Shown: one piece after another, positions 30,548 through 39,820 of the stretch
Position numbering within the stretch: position 1 is the first letter of the stretch
Layout of the letters: every line of letters starts with the position of its first letter
From: Sulfurimonas marina
GTDB lineage: Bacteria; Campylobacterota; Campylobacteria; Campylobacterales; Sulfurimonadaceae
Assembly: GCF_014905095.1 (NCBI RefSeq)
Contig: NZ_CP041165.1
Coordinates: forward strand, 2,197,035 to 2,261,034
DNA: 64,000 nt
Direction of reading: 5' to 3'
Made by a program: the position numbers and the translations under genes
Notes under the pieces: model-generated
Seen by the model: the letters and a program-made list of their open reading frames with translations, nothing else
Databases searched by the model: none
What the model was told of the DNA's origin: nothing

Positions 30548-32212
30548 CTAGTCCTTCCCTCCCTCTTCTATTTTATATTCATAGAGCAATTCATAATACT
30601 CTTTGGCCATTCTGGTAGAATCAAATTCCAAATCGATTTCAGTCATCGCATTTTTCATAATTTTTGTCCATTTTTTTGGATTTTCATAGTATGTAGGGAG
30701 AATCTTTTGCTCTAAAATATCCATCATATTTTTGTTATCTATCCTGTCTTGTTCATCGTGACCTAAAAGGTGGTCAACTGGCGGGATAGTAAAAGCATTT
30801 CTTCGATCCCTTGCAAATTCCGGATGCCATCCATCATCGATCGAAAAATGGATAGAGCCGTTCATACTGGCACTCATTCCACTTGTACCGCTTGCCTCTC
30901 TTGTAATACGCGGAGTATTCAGCCAAAGATCACTGCCCTGTTTCAGGAGTCTTGAAAGACTGAGCTCATACCCTATCAATACGGCGATATTTTTATATCT
31001 GTGACTCATATAAATAAGATCATTAAAAAGACTCACAGCTCCGCTATCTGTCGGGTAAGGTTTGCCCGCCCATATAATTTGAACCGGCATTTGCGTATTT
31101 GCAAGCAGCTTTTCAAATCTTCTAAGGTCATACTTTAAAAGCCCCGGTCTTTTATATTCTGCAAAACGTCTTGCCCATACAATCGTAAATATATCGGGAT
31201 CAAACATCTTTCCTGACTGGTTGGCAACTTCGTCAAAAAGAATTTTTTTCAGGTGTTTTTTTCGCGCTTGGAGTTCATAATCTTCATGCTCATCAAGGGC
31301 ACGTATAAGCGTCTTATCGGTCCAGTATTTTTTATTTTGGGCATTGGTAATTGAGATAATTTCACAGCTGTCTGGAACCTCTTTCCACATATGTTGTGCA
31401 ACTTTTTTATGGATTTTTGAAACGGCATTGGAACGTTTAGAATTTCTCAAAGCTTCTACTGTGAGGTTAAGTTTCTCTTTATGGCAACTGCAAAGTGAAG
31501 CTACCTCCTCTTTTGTCAGTGAACTGAAAAACCCCATCTCTTCTAAAAAATCAACCCTGTGTGTTTCATTTCCTGCTGCTTCTGGAGTATGGGTTGTAAA
31601 GACTACATGCTCTTTTACTTTTTGTGTATCTTTTAAACGTGAATGTAACTCATAGACAAGCGGAAGGGAGTGCCCTTCGTTCATATGGTAGACATCCACC
31701 TTTCTGTTCATAGCTTCAAGAACCTTAAGTCCCCCGATTCCTAGAACAATCTCCTGTGCTATACGTGTTCGTTCATTGGAGTCGTAAAGTTTATGGGTAA
31801 TAGTTCTTGAGAGGTAATCGTTTTCGTCAATGTCAGTGGAGAGTAAAAGGATAGGTGCGGTTCCGAAAACTTCGGGATGGAGTAAAAAGGCTTTTATAAC
31901 AACATCACTGTTTTCTATTCGGACAGTAACTTTTTGTTCAAGCTCTTCTAAAAAGTAGTAGAACTTTCTTAAATAATTGGGTTTCAATGTCCTGTCTTCA
32001 TTTCTTCCCTGATCGTAGTAGCCGAAACTCCATAATATTCCTATCCCTACGATATTTTGTTTGAGGTCATATGCACTTCGCATATGAGAGCCGGCTAAAA
32101 AGCCGAGACCTCCAGAATAGATTTTTAAAGCCTGGTCAACAGCGAACTCCATAGAGAAGTAAGCAACACTTGTTTTATAGTTCTTGTTTATATCGTAGGA
32201 ATGCAGTTTCAT
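30548..32212 (-). CDS. GT35 alpha-glucan phosphorylase-like protein lacking the PLP lysine
   Basis: The 554-residue product is the short form of the glycogen phosphorylase family: VAYFSMEFAVDQALKIYSGGLGFLAG at the N-terminus (split here over residues 16-41), HMNEGHSLPLVYEL, ARRFAEYKRPGLL near 347-359 and TREASGTSGMSASMNGS near 437-453. In true phosphorylases the last motif contains GMK, whose Lys forms the Schiff base with PLP. Here it is Ser447. Without that Lys normal phosphorolysis is hard to picture, so this may be a glycosyltransferase or a sensor with the same fold. It is the first gene of the alpha-glucan cluster and ends 1 nt before the nucleotidyltransferase start. Confidence 0.85.
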   Translation of the reverse strand: MKLHSYDINKNYKTSVAYFSMEFAVDQALKIYSGGLGFLAGSHMRSAYDLKQNIVGIGILWSFGYYDQGRNEDRTLKPNYLRKFYYFLEELEQKVTVRIENSDVVIKAFLLHPEVFGTAPILLLSTDIDENDYLSRTITHKLYDSNERTRIAQEIVLGIGGLKVLEAMNRKVDVYHMNEGHSLPLVYELHSRLKDTQKVKEHVVFTTHTPEAAGNETHRVDFLEEMGFFSSLTKEEVASLCSCHKEKLNLTVEALRNSKRSNAVSKIHKKVAQHMWKEVPDSCEIISITNAQNKKYWTDKTLIRALDEHEDYELQARKKHLKKILFDEVANQSGKMFDPDIFTIVWARRFAEYKRPGLLKYDLRRFEKLLANTQMPVQIIWAGKPYPTDSGAVSLFNDLIYMSHRYKNIAVLIGYELSLSRLLKQGSDLWLNTPRITREASGTSGMSASMNGSIHFSIDDGWHPEFARDRRNAFTIPPVDHLLGHDEQDRIDNKNMMDILEQKILPTYYENPKKWTKIMKNAMTEIDLEFDSTRMAKEYYELLYEYKIEEGGKD

Positions 32213-32354
32213 GCAAAGCCCTTTATCTTTTGTAAAAGTTTATATAACAATACAAAAAGTGTTTTTTATTGTGTTATATGAGTTTATAGTATCTAATCTT
32301 AGTTTTTTATAAACTGTAAAAAAAGAGTTATTTGATAATACAGCTTTTTTTAGA

Positions 32355-32360
32355 TATAAT
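32355..32360 (+). promoter_or_regulatory. Candidate -10 element for secG-frr
   Basis: TATAAT 30 nt upstream of the secG ATG, in the 177-nt divergent gap with the glucan cluster. TTTAGGAAA is the ribosome site. Confidence 0.55.
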
Positions 32361-32389
32361 TCACCACTTTTTATTTAGGAAAATATGAT

Positions 32390-32704
32390 ATGACAACCAG
32401 TCTTTTACTTATCGTACAAATTGTTTTAGTGATTATCTTAACTATTGCAGTTTTATTACAAAAAAGCTCAAGCATAGGTCTTGGTGCATATAGCGGTTCA
32501 AACGAGTCTGTTTTTGGTGCAAAAGGTCCAAACAGTTTCTTGGCAAAAACAACTTTTCTTATCGGTTTTTTATTTGTTGTAAACACGATCGCTTTGGGTT
32601 ACATGTATTCAAAAGCTTCAGAGTCTTCAGTAGTTGATGAGATAGTTGAAAACACTGCGGTAACTGCACCGGCAGTAAAAGTTGAAACAAACACTACAAA
32701 ATAA
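32390..32704 (+). CDS. secG: Preprotein translocase subunit SecG
   Basis: SecG is a small two-helix subunit of the SecYEG channel that aids protein export. The 104-residue product has a first membrane helix (LLLIVQIVLVIILTIAVLL, residues 4-22), the conserved LQKSSSIGLGAYSGS loop, FLAKTTFLIGFLFVVNTIALGY as a second helix, and a polar tail. A Gly/Ser-rich loop with a following GAKGPNSFL matches the family. frr follows 12 nt later and is presumably co-transcribed. Confidence 0.93.
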   Translation: MTTSLLLIVQIVLVIILTIAVLLQKSSSIGLGAYSGSNESVFGAKGPNSFLAKTTFLIGFLFVVNTIALGYMYSKASESSVVDEIVENTAVTAPAVKVETNTTK

Positions 32705-32716
32705 GGAGGGTACATA

Positions 32717-33274
32717 ATGGTAAACGAAATTTTTGACACTTGTGAACAAAAAATGAAAGCTAGCATAGAGCATATGCTAAAAGAGTTTAAAACACTAAGA
32801 ACAGGTAAAGTAAACACTGCTGTTTTAGATAATGTAAAAGTGGACTATTACGGTACTCCGACTCCACTTGATCAAGTTGGTTCAGTGATCGCAACTGATG
32901 CAACTACTATCGTAGTTAACCCTTGGGAGAAAAACCTTTTAGGTGATATTGAAACTGCAATTGCTGCTGCAAATATCGGTGTAAACCCAAACAATGACGG
33001 TGACCAAATTAAACTTTTCTTCCCTCCAATGACAGTTGATCAAAGACAAGAGACTGTTAAACAGATGAAAGGTATGGGTGAAAAAGCGAAAGTTTCAGTA
33101 AGAAACGACAGACGTGATGCTAACGATAAAGTAAAAAAACTTGAAAAAGATAAAGAGATCACACAAGATGATTCTAAATCTGCTCAAGACAATATTCAAA
33201 AACTAACAGACAAATATATTGCAGAGATCGACAATATTTTAAAAGATAAAGAAGCAGAAATACTAAAAGTTTAA
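32717..33274 (+). CDS. frr: Ribosome recycling factor
   Basis: RRF splits post-termination ribosomes together with EF-G. The 185-residue product has the family's ending arms: [23 protein letters not shown] near the N-terminus (residues 23-45), the beta domain [15 protein letters not shown], and [17 protein letters not shown] in the second long helix. It reaches the normal C-terminus ([10 protein letters not shown]). A strong AAGGAGG ribosome site precedes the ATG. Assignment secure. Confidence 0.96.
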   Translation: MVNEIFDTCEQKMKASIEHMLKEFKTLRTGKVNTAVLDNVKVDYYGTPTPLDQVGSVIATDATTIVVNPWEKNLLGDIETAIAAANIGVNPNNDGDQIKLFFPPMTVDQRQETVKQMKGMGEKAKVSVRNDRRDANDKVKKLEKDKEITQDDSKSAQDNIQKLTDKYIAEIDNILKDKEAEILKV

Positions 33275-33278
33275 TCAC

Positions 33279-33352
33279 GTAAAAGGAAATAACTCCTTTT
33301 ACTACGCTAACGCTTGGTTCTCTTCAGTAGAGAGCCCTCGCACCCTTGGTGC
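33279..33352 (+). promoter_or_regulatory. Three consecutive stem-loops in the frr-pyrE gap
   Basis: GTAAAAGGA/TCCTTTTAC (33279-33302, perfect 9 bp), GGTTCTCT/AGAGAGCC (33316-33336, one G-T pair) and GCACC/GGTGC (33340-33352). The first lies 5 nt after the frr stop and could be its terminator, though a T-run is missing. The others sit in what would be the pyrE leader. They could form an attenuator of pyrimidine control or be decayed repeats. Confidence 0.5.
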
Positions 33353-33389
33353 TCTTATAAAAACCTTACTAACACTCAAGGAACAATCA

Positions 33390-33998
33390 ATGGATATCAA
33401 AAAAATCTACATGGATGCAAACGCTCTTTTAGAGGGGCACTTCAAACTTAGTTCTGGAAATCATTCCCAATACTACTTACAATCTGCAAAAGTTTTAGAA
33501 GATCCTAAAACTGCAACACTTTTAGCAACTGAATTGGCAAAACAAATCAAAGCAAGCGGTTTAGAGATAGATACTGTGTGTGCACCTGCTCTTGGCGGTC
33601 TTATTGCCGGTTATGCTTTAGCACAGGCTTTGGATGTAAGATATATCTTTGCTGAGCGTGTAAACGGTGAGATGTCTATACGTCGCGGTTTTGAAGTAAG
33701 TAAAGGTGAAAAGGTACTTATGTGTGAAGATATCATCACAACTGGTGGTTCTGCTATGGAAGCTGCAGCTGTTGTAAAAGAGCTTGGCGGTGAGATCGTA
33801 GGTGTAGCAGCACTAGCTAACCGTGGTTTTTGTCATAGAGAAAACAGTGATGTTGAAACAAAACCAAACTGTAAACTTCCACAAGATATCCCATTTTTCG
33901 CATTAGCTGATTTTACTTTTGAGATGTATTCACCTGAAGATTGTCCATTATGTAAAGATGGTTCTGAAGCTATCAAACCAGGTTCAAGAGGCAACTAA
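33390..33998 (+). CDS. pyrE: Orotate phosphoribosyltransferase
   Basis: It joins orotate to PRPP, giving OMP in pyrimidine synthesis. The 202-residue product begins [20 protein letters not shown] (residues 1-20), then [19 protein letters not shown], has [13 protein letters not shown], and contains the PRPP-binding motif [18 protein letters not shown]. This is the longer PyrE form found in Campylobacterota, with an inserted Cys-bearing segment near the C-terminus (DCPLCKDGS). AAGGAACAATC precedes the start. It converges on the flagellin gene with a 6-nt gap. Confidence 0.95.
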   Translation: MDIKKIYMDANALLEGHFKLSSGNHSQYYLQSAKVLEDPKTATLLATELAKQIKASGLEIDTVCAPALGGLIAGYALAQALDVRYIFAERVNGEMSIRRGFEVSKGEKVLMCEDIITTGGSAMEAAAVVKELGGEIVGVAALANRGFCHRENSDVETKPNCKLPQDIPFFALADFTFEMYSPEDCPLCKDGSEAIKPGSRGN

Positions 33999-34004
33999 AC
34001 CTCT

Positions 34005-34817
34005 TTATTTGAGCAAGCGCATAACACTAGCAAGTGATGTATTCGCTTGCGCTTGAGCAAATGAACCCGCTTGGGTCATAATATTTTGTTGTGAAAAATT
34101 CATACTCTCTTTCGCAAAATCAACATCTCTTATCTGCGATTCTGCTGATGCTATATTAATCTGTGACTGTGATATATTTCTAAACGTTGATTCAAGTTGA
34201 TTTTGAGAAGCTCCAATTGTAGCCTGAGTAGAATTGATCTGCTCCATAGCACTATCAATGCTATCAAGTGCATTCGATCTTCCTGTAACTGTTGTAACAT
34301 CGATGCTTCCAACTAAATTTGCAGTACTCATATCTGGAATATTTAACCTTTGTGTTTCACCACTATTAGCACCTATCTGTAAAGTAAGTGATTCTGAACC
34401 GTCTAAAAGATTTTTTCCATTGAATGATGTTCCCTGAACAATACTATCCATAGATTTTAAAACGCCATCTATCTCTTTTTGAATAATTGCCCTATCACTG
34501 TCATTTAATGTTCCATTTGATGCTTGCAGAGTCAATGTTCTAATTCTATTTAAATTATCATTTAATCCTTGTACAGCACCATCCGCAGTTTGTACTAATC
34601 CAATCCCATCATTGATATTCATCATAGCTTGACCATACCCAGATACCTGTGCAGAGAGTCCATCAGAGATAGCTAATCCTGCTGCATCATTTGCAGCATT
34701 TGCCAATGCATCCCCAGATGCCAACATAGCTAACGTTCTATCTAAGGCTTTTTGACTGTTCTGTGTTGAAAGATTTGTATATAAGGACGAGACATTTGTA
34801 TTTATTTTAAAACCCAT
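34005..34817 (-). CDS. Short flagellin
   Basis: Flagellin builds the helical filament. The 270-residue product keeps both conserved ends: MGFKINTNVSSLYTNLSTQN through NDAAGLAISDGLSAQVSGYG, and the C-terminal SQIRDVDFAKESMNFSQQN with QAQANTSLASVMRLLK. Only about 60 residues lie between, so the surface domains D2 and D3 are absent and the filament would be thin and smooth. It ends in K rather than the usual Q-rich form. It stands alone between pyrE and a potassium antiporter. AAAGGATCTG is the ribosome site. GGATATTATC upstream might be a weak sigma-28 -10, but I am not confident. Confidence 0.93.
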   Translation of the reverse strand: MGFKINTNVSSLYTNLSTQNSQKALDRTLAMLASGDALANAANDAAGLAISDGLSAQVSGYGQAMMNINDGIGLVQTADGAVQGLNDNLNRIRTLTLQASNGTLNDSDRAIIQKEIDGVLKSMDSIVQGTSFNGKNLLDGSESLTLQIGANSGETQRLNIPDMSTANLVGSIDVTTVTGRSNALDSIDSAMEQINSTQATIGASQNQLESTFRNISQSQINIASAESQIRDVDFAKESMNFSQQNIMTQAGSFAQAQANTSLASVMRLLK

Positions 34818-34861
34818 AACAGATCCTTTCTTTGAAGATAATATCCTTCTTTTACTATTCT

Positions 34862-34884
34862 AACACTTTACTATTAAGAGTGTT
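34862..34884. terminator. Small hairpin at the end of the Kef-type gene
   Basis: AACACT and AGTGTT form a 6-bp dyad around the Kef-type gene's stop codon, 45 nt upstream of the flagellin start. It could be a weak terminator or part of the flagellin leader. No strong T-run. Confidence 0.35.
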
Positions 34885-36505
34885 TTAAACTTTTTAATTG
34901 ACAACTTACCATTCTCTCAACTAATACACGTGCTACTTCCACTTTTCCATCAACAATCGATGTAATCGGTAACATTGCCAACTTAGCCTGTTCTTGCAGA
35001 GATGTAACTTTTACAATAACATTAGCATCTTTTGAGTGTGCCAGTACCGCTTCACAAATATTATATTTTTTCTCTACATTATCAAGTGTAATAATGATTG
35101 CAGCCGCCTTATCTATGTTAATCGCATCTAATATACTTGTTTTAGACGCATCCCCCAAATAAGCTTCTCTGCCATGCTTTAAAGCCTTAATAACGTTTTT
35201 GTTAGAGTTATCAATAACAATAAAGCTTGCTCCGATTTTCTCAAGCTCTTCGGCAACAAACTTACCCACTACACCATATCCACAAACAATAACATGATTC
35301 TCTTTTCCTGCAATTGTAGAGAAATCTGTTTGTACAACTTTTTCCCTGATAAATCTGTTTACAAATGGACTGATCTTAGAGATAAAAAACGGTGTAATCA
35401 TCATAGAGAAGATAACGATTAAAACCAAGAACATTGATAGCTGCTCATCAAGCAATCCACCGCTTGTAGCAAGTGCAAAAATTACAAAAGAGAATTCACC
35501 TACTTGTGAGAGTGAAAGAGCGGTTTTTAATGATTTAGAGCTGCTTGAAGAGAGTTTTACGACAACAAAAGTGATGATACTCTTCAAAATAAAAACAAGT
35601 GCAAACAATAAAACAATCGTACCCACATGTCCAAAGAAGAATTCGATGTCGATCTTCATCCCAACCGTGATAAAGAAAGTCCCAAGCAAAAGATCTTTAA
35701 AAGGTGCAATATCAGCTTCAACTTTATGGTGATACTTTGTTTCAGCAATAATCATCCCCACAACAAAAGCACCGAGTGAATATGTAAAGCCCATAAATGC
35801 AGCAAATAACGATGCACCGATAACTATAAAAAGTACACTTCCCATAAAAAGCTCGTCAAGTTCTGAAGAAGCCGAGAAATGCAACAGCCATGATACGACT
35901 CTTTTTCCGACAATAAATAAAAGTCCCACAACAATTACGGCACTGCTAAACGTATGCCATAAAATTGTCCCTACACTCTGATCCCCTTCAGTAGTTAAAA
36001 AACCGATTAGAATTAAGATCGGGATTACAGCAATATCTTGGAAAATCAAAATTCCCGTTGCCTTTTGCCCGTAAGGTCTGTGAATCTCTTTTGAACTTTT
36101 TAAATAGCTCAAAACAACTGCGGTTGAAGAGAGAGAAAATGCAAGTGCGATCATCAGTGATGATACAGAATCAAGCTCAAATAGATAATGCCCTATCGCA
36201 TAAAAAACTGCCGAGGTGATCCCAACCTGTAAAATACCGTTGCCGAAGATCTCTTTTCTCATGCTGTTCATCTTCGCCAAAGAGATCTCTAGCCCAATCG
36301 TAAACATCAAAAATACGATTCCAAATTCACCAACAAGTTCCAATTCGTGTGAATGACTTGCGTCCCTTAAATCAAATGCGTATACGATGATCGTACCCGT
36401 TATGATATACCCTATGATCTGTGATATTCCGATCTTTTTTAGAAATATATTAACGACAATAGATATCCCTAAAGCCATAATAATATAAAGAAGTGTGTTT
36501 TCCAT
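34874..36505 (-). CDS. Kef-type monovalent cation:proton antiporter (CPA2) with RCK domain
   Basis: Kef-type proteins exchange or release K+ (or Na+) for protons in the inner membrane. Residues ~1-385 are about twelve helices with GEFGIVFLMFTIGLEI and FSLSSTAVVLSYL, the core signature with the ion-binding region. Residues ~400-543 are a TrkA-N/RCK domain with HVIVCGYGVVGKFVAEELEK, binding NAD(H) or a nucleotide. It has 543 residues. No KefF-type subunit is nearby. The start at 36505 is 76 nt from the divergent pyrG. The ion is not determined. Confidence 0.88.
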   Translation of the reverse strand: MENTLLYIIMALGISIVVNIFLKKIGISQIIGYIITGTIIVYAFDLRDASHSHELELVGEFGIVFLMFTIGLEISLAKMNSMRKEIFGNGILQVGITSAVFYAIGHYLFELDSVSSLMIALAFSLSSTAVVLSYLKSSKEIHRPYGQKATGILIFQDIAVIPILILIGFLTTEGDQSVGTILWHTFSSAVIVVGLLFIVGKRVVSWLLHFSASSELDELFMGSVLFIVIGASLFAAFMGFTYSLGAFVVGMIIAETKYHHKVEADIAPFKDLLLGTFFITVGMKIDIEFFFGHVGTIVLLFALVFILKSIITFVVVKLSSSSSKSLKTALSLSQVGEFSFVIFALATSGGLLDEQLSMFLVLIVIFSMMITPFFISKISPFVNRFIREKVVQTDFSTIAGKENHVIVCGYGVVGKFVAEELEKIGASFIVIDNSNKNVIKALKHGREAYLGDASKTSILDAINIDKAAAIIITLDNVEKKYNICEAVLAHSKDANVIVKVTSLQEQAKLAMLPITSIVDGKVEVARVLVERMVSCQLKSLKHS

Positions 36506-36540
36506 TGCAAACTTTCATAATTTAATAAGTGATTATATTA

Positions 36541-36546
36541 TATAAT
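36541..36546 (+). promoter_or_regulatory. Candidate -10 element for pyrG
   Basis: TATAAT 36 nt before the pyrG ATG, within an AT-only stretch shared with the divergent Kef-type gene. Confidence 0.5.
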
Positions 36547-36581
36547 CGCATTTATATTTATAAATATGTGGAGATTTTTAG

Positions 36582-38201
36582 ATGACTAAATACATTTTTG
36601 TTACCGGTGGGGTTTTAAGTTCTCTTGGTAAGGGGATCACAGCAGCGAGTATTGGTACACTTTTAAAGCACTCTGGTAAAAAAGTGGGTATGTTAAAAAT
36701 AGATCCATATATCAATGTTGACCCTGGTACTATGTCACCGTTAGAGCATGGAGAGGTTTTTGTAACAAAAGACGGAGCTGAAACCGACTTAGATATCGGA
36801 AACTATGAAAGATTTTTAGATACATCGTATCTTAAAACTTCAAACTTCACAACAGGACAAGTATACTCAAGCGTAATTGAGCGTGAACGTGCAGGTGGAT
36901 ACTTAGGGCAAACTATTCAGGTTATTCCACATATCGTTGGAGAGATCGTTAACCGTATCAAAGCTGCAGGTGAAGGGCATGACATCCTTGTAGTAGAACT
37001 TGGTGGGACAGTTGGTGATATTGAAGGTTTACCGTTTATGGAAGCTATTCGCCAAATGAAACATGACGATGAAGTAGCGGGTACTTTCTTTATTCACGTA
37101 ACACTTATTCCATTCATTAAAGCTGCAGGTGAATTAAAGTCAAAACCGACACAACACTCTGTTCAAGAGCTTCGCCGTATCGGTATTACACCGCAGATGG
37201 TAATTGCTAGATGTGAAAATGCATTACCGAAAACTTTCAAGAAAAAACTTGCTATGAGTTGTGATGTAAGTAACGACAGTGTTGTTGAAGCGCTTGATGC
37301 GGCATCCATTTATGATGTTCCAATGAGCTTTTTAAGACAAAACATTTTAAAACCGATCGCAAAAGAGTTAGATCTCGGTGAGCTAGAACCTGATATGGAA
37401 GAGTGGGATAATCTTGTTAAGAAGATTGTTCAACCAAAAGGGAAAGTTGTTATCGGTTTTGTTGGAAAGTATCTTGCACTTAAAGAGTCGTACAAGTCAC
37501 TTACTGAAGCACTTATCCATGCAGGTGCACATCTTGACAGCCGTGTTGAGATCTGCTGGGTTGATTCAGAAGAGATCGAAGAAAAAGGTGCTGAAGCACT
37601 TTTAGCTGACTGTGACGGTGTTCTAGTTGCAGGAGGTTTCGGTAGCCGTGGTGTTGAAGGTAAAATCCAGGCAATCGAATACGCTCGTGTAAACAAAGTA
37701 CCATACCTTGGAATCTGTCTTGGTATGCAACTTACATTAGTTGAATATGCACGTAACGTTTTAGGTTTAGAGGGAGCTAACTCGGTTGAGTTTGATGAAA
37801 ATACTCCATATCCTATGATCTATCTAATCGATAACTTCTTAGATCAAAGCGGTGATACACAACTTCGCACACACCAATCACCTATGGGTGGTACACTTCG
37901 CCTTGGTGAATACCCATGTGATACAAAAGAGGGTTCACTTCTAAGAGAAGCATATAACGGTGACAAAACAATTTTTGAGAGACATCGCCATAGATATGAA
38001 GCAAATCCGACATACAGAGATCAGCTTGAAGCTGCAGGTATGATCGTAACTGGTGAATCAAACGGTCTGATCGAAGCTGTTGAAGTAAAAGATCACCCAT
38101 GGTTCCTAGGTGTACAATTCCATCCGGAATTCACATCTCGTCTTCAAACACCAAACCCTTCAATTTTAGCGTTTGTTGATGCAGCACTTAAATCTGAATA
38201 A
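36582..38201 (+). CDS. pyrG: CTP synthase
   Basis: It converts UTP to CTP with ATP and ammonia from glutamine. The N-terminal synthase domain begins [20 protein letters not shown] and includes [20 protein letters not shown]. The C-terminal glutamine amidotransferase has the Cys nucleophile in [11 protein letters not shown] and the His-Glu pair in GVQFHPEF. Its 539 residues are normal. The 3' end overlaps the recJ start region by about 23 nt, so the two are coupled. Confidence 0.97.
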   Translation: MTKYIFVTGGVLSSLGKGITAASIGTLLKHSGKKVGMLKIDPYINVDPGTMSPLEHGEVFVTKDGAETDLDIGNYERFLDTSYLKTSNFTTGQVYSSVIERERAGGYLGQTIQVIPHIVGEIVNRIKAAGEGHDILVVELGGTVGDIEGLPFMEAIRQMKHDDEVAGTFFIHVTLIPFIKAAGELKSKPTQHSVQELRRIGITPQMVIARCENALPKTFKKKLAMSCDVSNDSVVEALDAASIYDVPMSFLRQNILKPIAKELDLGELEPDMEEWDNLVKKIVQPKGKVVIGFVGKYLALKESYKSLTEALIHAGAHLDSRVEICWVDSEEIEEKGAEALLADCDGVLVAGGFGSRGVEGKIQAIEYARVNKVPYLGICLGMQLTLVEYARNVLGLEGANSVEFDENTPYPMIYLIDNFLDQSGDTQLRTHQSPMGGTLRLGEYPCDTKEGSLLREAYNGDKTIFERHRHRYEANPTYRDQLEAAGMIVTGESNGLIEAVEVKDHPWFLGVQFHPEFTSRLQTPNPSILAFVDAALKSE

Positions 38202-39777
38202 GCAACCTCTTACAAAAAAAGCGCTCTACAACCTGCTCTCAAGCAGGTTTGACGGAGCCGATAAAAAACTTTCACATATTCCAAATCCTGCCCTGCTTCA
38301 TAACGGCGAAAAAGCCGCAAAAAGAATAGCCCAAGCGATACTAACAAACCAAAAAATAGTGTTAGTTGGTGATTATGATGTTGACGGAGTGAGTTCTACT
38401 GCCATTATGGTCGATTTTTTCAGACAGATCCCCTACCCGCTTGAAGCTATTATTCCAAACAGATTTAACGATGGTTACGGGGTAAGTCCTAAAATTCTAG
38501 AGAGAATTGATGCGGATCTCGTACTTACCGTAGATAACGGTATTACAGCCGTTGAAGCGGCAGATATTTGTAAGCAAAGAGGGATTGATCTTATCATCAC
38601 CGATCACCATACACCCTCAGATAATCTACCGGATGCTTATGCGATCGTTGATCCGAAACTCAAAGAGTGTAACTACCCTTTTAAAGAGATCTGTGGTGCT
38701 CAGGTTGCATGGCTCGTACTTGCACTTGTGAAAAAAGAACTAGGTCTTGGGATCGATATGAAACAGTTCTTAGATATTCTGGCGATTGCCATTATTGCCG
38801 ATGTGATGCCTTTGATCGATATAAACCGAACTCTTGTAAAAGAGGGACTGAAGTATATGATGTATTCTCAGCGTCCAGCTTCGATCATCATACGAGACTT
38901 TCTCAACAAGTCACAAATCAACTCTGAAGATATAGGGTTTATGATAGCCCCTCGCCTAAACTCTGCAGGAAGGCTTGAAGATGCCTCTATTGCACTTGAA
39001 TTTTATACGGCTAAAGATACAAACAAAGCCTATCATCAGTTTGAACTTCTTGGAAAACTCAACGAACTTAGAAAAGAAACAGAAGCACAAACTACACAGA
39101 CTGCTTTTACTCAGGTGAATGAAAATGACAAAGTGATTGTTGTAGCCGGAGAGGGCTGGCATGAAGGTGTTGTAGGGATTGTTGCTTCACGTTTAGTTGA
39201 TAAATACTCCAAACCTGCCATAGTACTAAGCATGCACGGTGAAGATGCAAAAGGAAGTGCCAGAAGTGTCGGCGAGGTCAATATTTACGAGCTTATCAAG
39301 AAAAATGAACACTTGTTAACTAAATTCGGTGGGCATAAAATGGCGGCAGGATTAGGACTAAAATGTGAAAATATTGAGCTCTTTAGAGATGCAATAAACA
39401 AAAGTGCCGAATCAATTCCTAAAGAGGATTTTATCCCTAAAGAATCACTTAGCGGAGTACTTGAAACTGATGAGATCGATAACGAGATCCTCACATTACT
39501 CGATACTTTTGAACCTTTCGGTGAAGCGAATGCCCGTCCATCGTTTTTACTTGAAGATGCAGAAGTGGTGAGCATCAAACTTTTAGGTGCCGACAAATCG
39601 CATTCAAAAATAGAGGTACGTCAATACCCACACCAAAGAAAAACAATAGAGCTTATCGCTTTTAGAACTGTTTACAAAATGCCATCAGATCGAAGAATCT
39701 CTTGCAGCTATACGATCGCAAAAAATGAGTTTAACGGAAGGGTATCTACACAACTATTACTCAAAAAGATCTATTAA
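38179..39777 (+). CDS. recJ: Single-stranded-DNA-specific exonuclease RecJ
   Basis: RecJ degrades 5' single-stranded DNA in recombination and repair. The 532-residue product has motif [15 protein letters not shown] near residue 58, [12 protein letters not shown], the DHH motif [15 protein letters not shown] and, in the DHHA1 part, [15 protein letters not shown] and [10 protein letters not shown]. It is a shorter form than the E. coli enzyme, usual for Campylobacterota. I chose ATG at 38179, which overlaps pyrG; two in-frame TTG codons just upstream are alternatives and no good ribosome site distinguishes them. Confidence 0.93.
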   Translation: MQHLNLNKQPLTKKALYNLLSSRFDGADKKLSHIPNPALLHNGEKAAKRIAQAILTNQKIVLVGDYDVDGVSSTAIMVDFFRQIPYPLEAIIPNRFNDGYGVSPKILERIDADLVLTVDNGITAVEAADICKQRGIDLIITDHHTPSDNLPDAYAIVDPKLKECNYPFKEICGAQVAWLVLALVKKELGLGIDMKQFLDILAIAIIADVMPLIDINRTLVKEGLKYMMYSQRPASIIIRDFLNKSQINSEDIGFMIAPRLNSAGRLEDASIALEFYTAKDTNKAYHQFELLGKLNELRKETEAQTTQTAFTQVNENDKVIVVAGEGWHEGVVGIVASRLVDKYSKPAIVLSMHGEDAKGSARSVGEVNIYELIKKNEHLLTKFGGHKMAAGLGLKCENIELFRDAINKSAESIPKEDFIPKESLSGVLETDEIDNEILTLLDTFEPFGEANARPSFLLEDAEVVSIKLLGADKSHSKIEVRQYPHQRKTIELIAFRTVYKMPSDRRISCSYTIAKNEFNGRVSTQLLLKKIY

Positions 39778-39820
39778 GTGTAGCCGCTGTATAATGAAAA
39801 AAACAGTACAAGGTGTAAAG

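Noticed and set aside
39725..39820. Longer N-terminus for the SQR-like protein
   Set aside because: It would overlap recJ and push the twin-arginine signal inside the protein, which would not work for export.
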